From: Candidatus Woesearchaeota archaeon
Lineage (GTDB): Archaea > Nanobdellota > Nanobdellia > Woesearchaeales > UBA9642
DNA: 56,580 bases
Assembly: GCA_016928115.1 (NCBI GenBank)
Contig: JAFGLI010000013.1
Span: 1 to 56,580 of the forward strand
Direction of reading: 5' to 3'
The translations under genes and the position numbers were made by a program. The notes under the pieces are model-generated. The model was not told where the DNA came from and did no database searches. It saw nothing but the letters and a program-made list of their open reading frames with translations. How positions within the stretch are numbered: position 1 is the stretch's first letter; every line of letters starts with the position of its first letter. Shown piece by piece: positions 55,782 through 56,580 of this stretch.

Positions 55782-56580
55782 TCAAGAATTATCTTTTATA
55801 TCTATCCTGGCTTTTTCTTTATCAGATAAAGCAGGATATACTTTTTTTATTGTATTTTTTAAAGACCCATTTAAATAACTGGAATATTTATAATCATAGT
55901 TATCTAAAACATCAAGTATCTGAACTAAGTTTTCATAATTCTCTAATTTGCCTTTTTTTATTTCACTTAATATAGGATAACAGTATTTTTTAACTATTCC
56001 GTCTAAAATAAAATAATCCAGAGAATATTCAGAAAGACCAAATCTTTTTATTAACTCTTTTGTTTCACCTATTAATGAATCAATTTCTTTTATTGAATTA
56101 GAATCCAGGTCATTATCAGGATATATTTTTAAACTCAATTCATCAAGCAAAATCTTATATCTTTTAGATGAGCCTTTCTTCAGGGCTTTTTCAATAATTG
56201 ACTCATCAAAGCCCAATTCATCCGCAAGTTTAGTTGCTCTTAGCTCATAATCCTCGCCCACATATTTAAAATAGCCGTTTTCTATGAAAACTATGGATTC
56301 ATCAAATTCCTTTTTGCATCCTTTTTTATAGGAATCATCTACAATTTTTACAAGAGATTTTTTATTTAGACCGTATTCAGAAAGTTTTTCACTAAAAAAA
56401 TCAGCATTTATTTTATAATTAAGTCTGCCTGAAACAAGCGAATCAAGCGAAATATCAAATGCTTGTTTATATGTTAATAATTTTTTTGTATTTTTATAAT
56501 CATGATTAAAATAAAAATTACTAATAAAACTAAAGCAAGACAATACTAATCCCCCCAGATATAACAAATTTTTTTTATTC
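55782..56580 (-). CDS. Hypothetical protein, probably truncated at the window edge
   Basis: ORF called from TTG at 56567, but the frame stays open to base 56580. Confidence 0.5.
   Translation of the reverse strand, partial: NKKNLLYLGGLVLSCFSFISNFYFNHDYKNTKKLLTYKQAFDISLDSLVSGRLNYKINADFFSEKLSEYGLNKKSLVKIVDDSYKKGCKKEFDESIVFIENGYFKYVGEDYELRATKLADELGFDESIIEKALKKGSSKRYKILLDELSLKIYPDNDLDSNSIKEIDSLIGETKELIKRFGLSEYSLDYFILDGIVKKYCYPILSEIKKGKLENYENLVQILDVLDNYDYKYSSYLNGSLKNTIKKVYPALSDKEKARIDIKDNS

Overview
The window is a gene-dense archaeal chromosomal segment. Gene content (aIF2-alpha, Nop10, L44e/S27e, Cbf5, exosome Rrp4/41/42, SBDS, PsmA, Alba, aIF1A, GINS, RpoK/RpoF, Pop5) plus small AT-rich genes and an S-layer protein suggest a DPANN-type (Woesearchaeota/Pacearchaeota-like) genome; that placement is inference. 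I support about 60 protein genes, including a 51-aa Nop10 gene absent from the ORF track. I also support two tRNAs: a Pro-type tRNA whose anticodon reads AGG, and a Leu(UAG) tRNA that appears to carry two introns. The most unusual signals are non-coding. (1) Two dispersed intergenic loci share a roughly 140-nt three-way-junction RNA fold, with a strongly conserved, covarying hairpin. (2) Alternating TAAGTTAG / GTAACTTAC arrays are separated by different but self-complementary hairpin stems and sit directly upstream of TATA boxes. One copy lies in an insertion that duplicated 24 bp, including the start of the L37e gene. (3) A related hairpin, with a fixed outer and variable inner stem, lies 3' of both tRNAs. 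Protein-level curiosities are an amino-acid permease fused to a methyltransferase, a ribbon-helix-helix/nucleotidyltransferase fusion, LspA together with a lipobox protein, a vWA/pilin-like surface locus with a Cys/Trp-rich insertion, and a divergent HPF-like protein. No searches were run; all family calls are by reading motifs.
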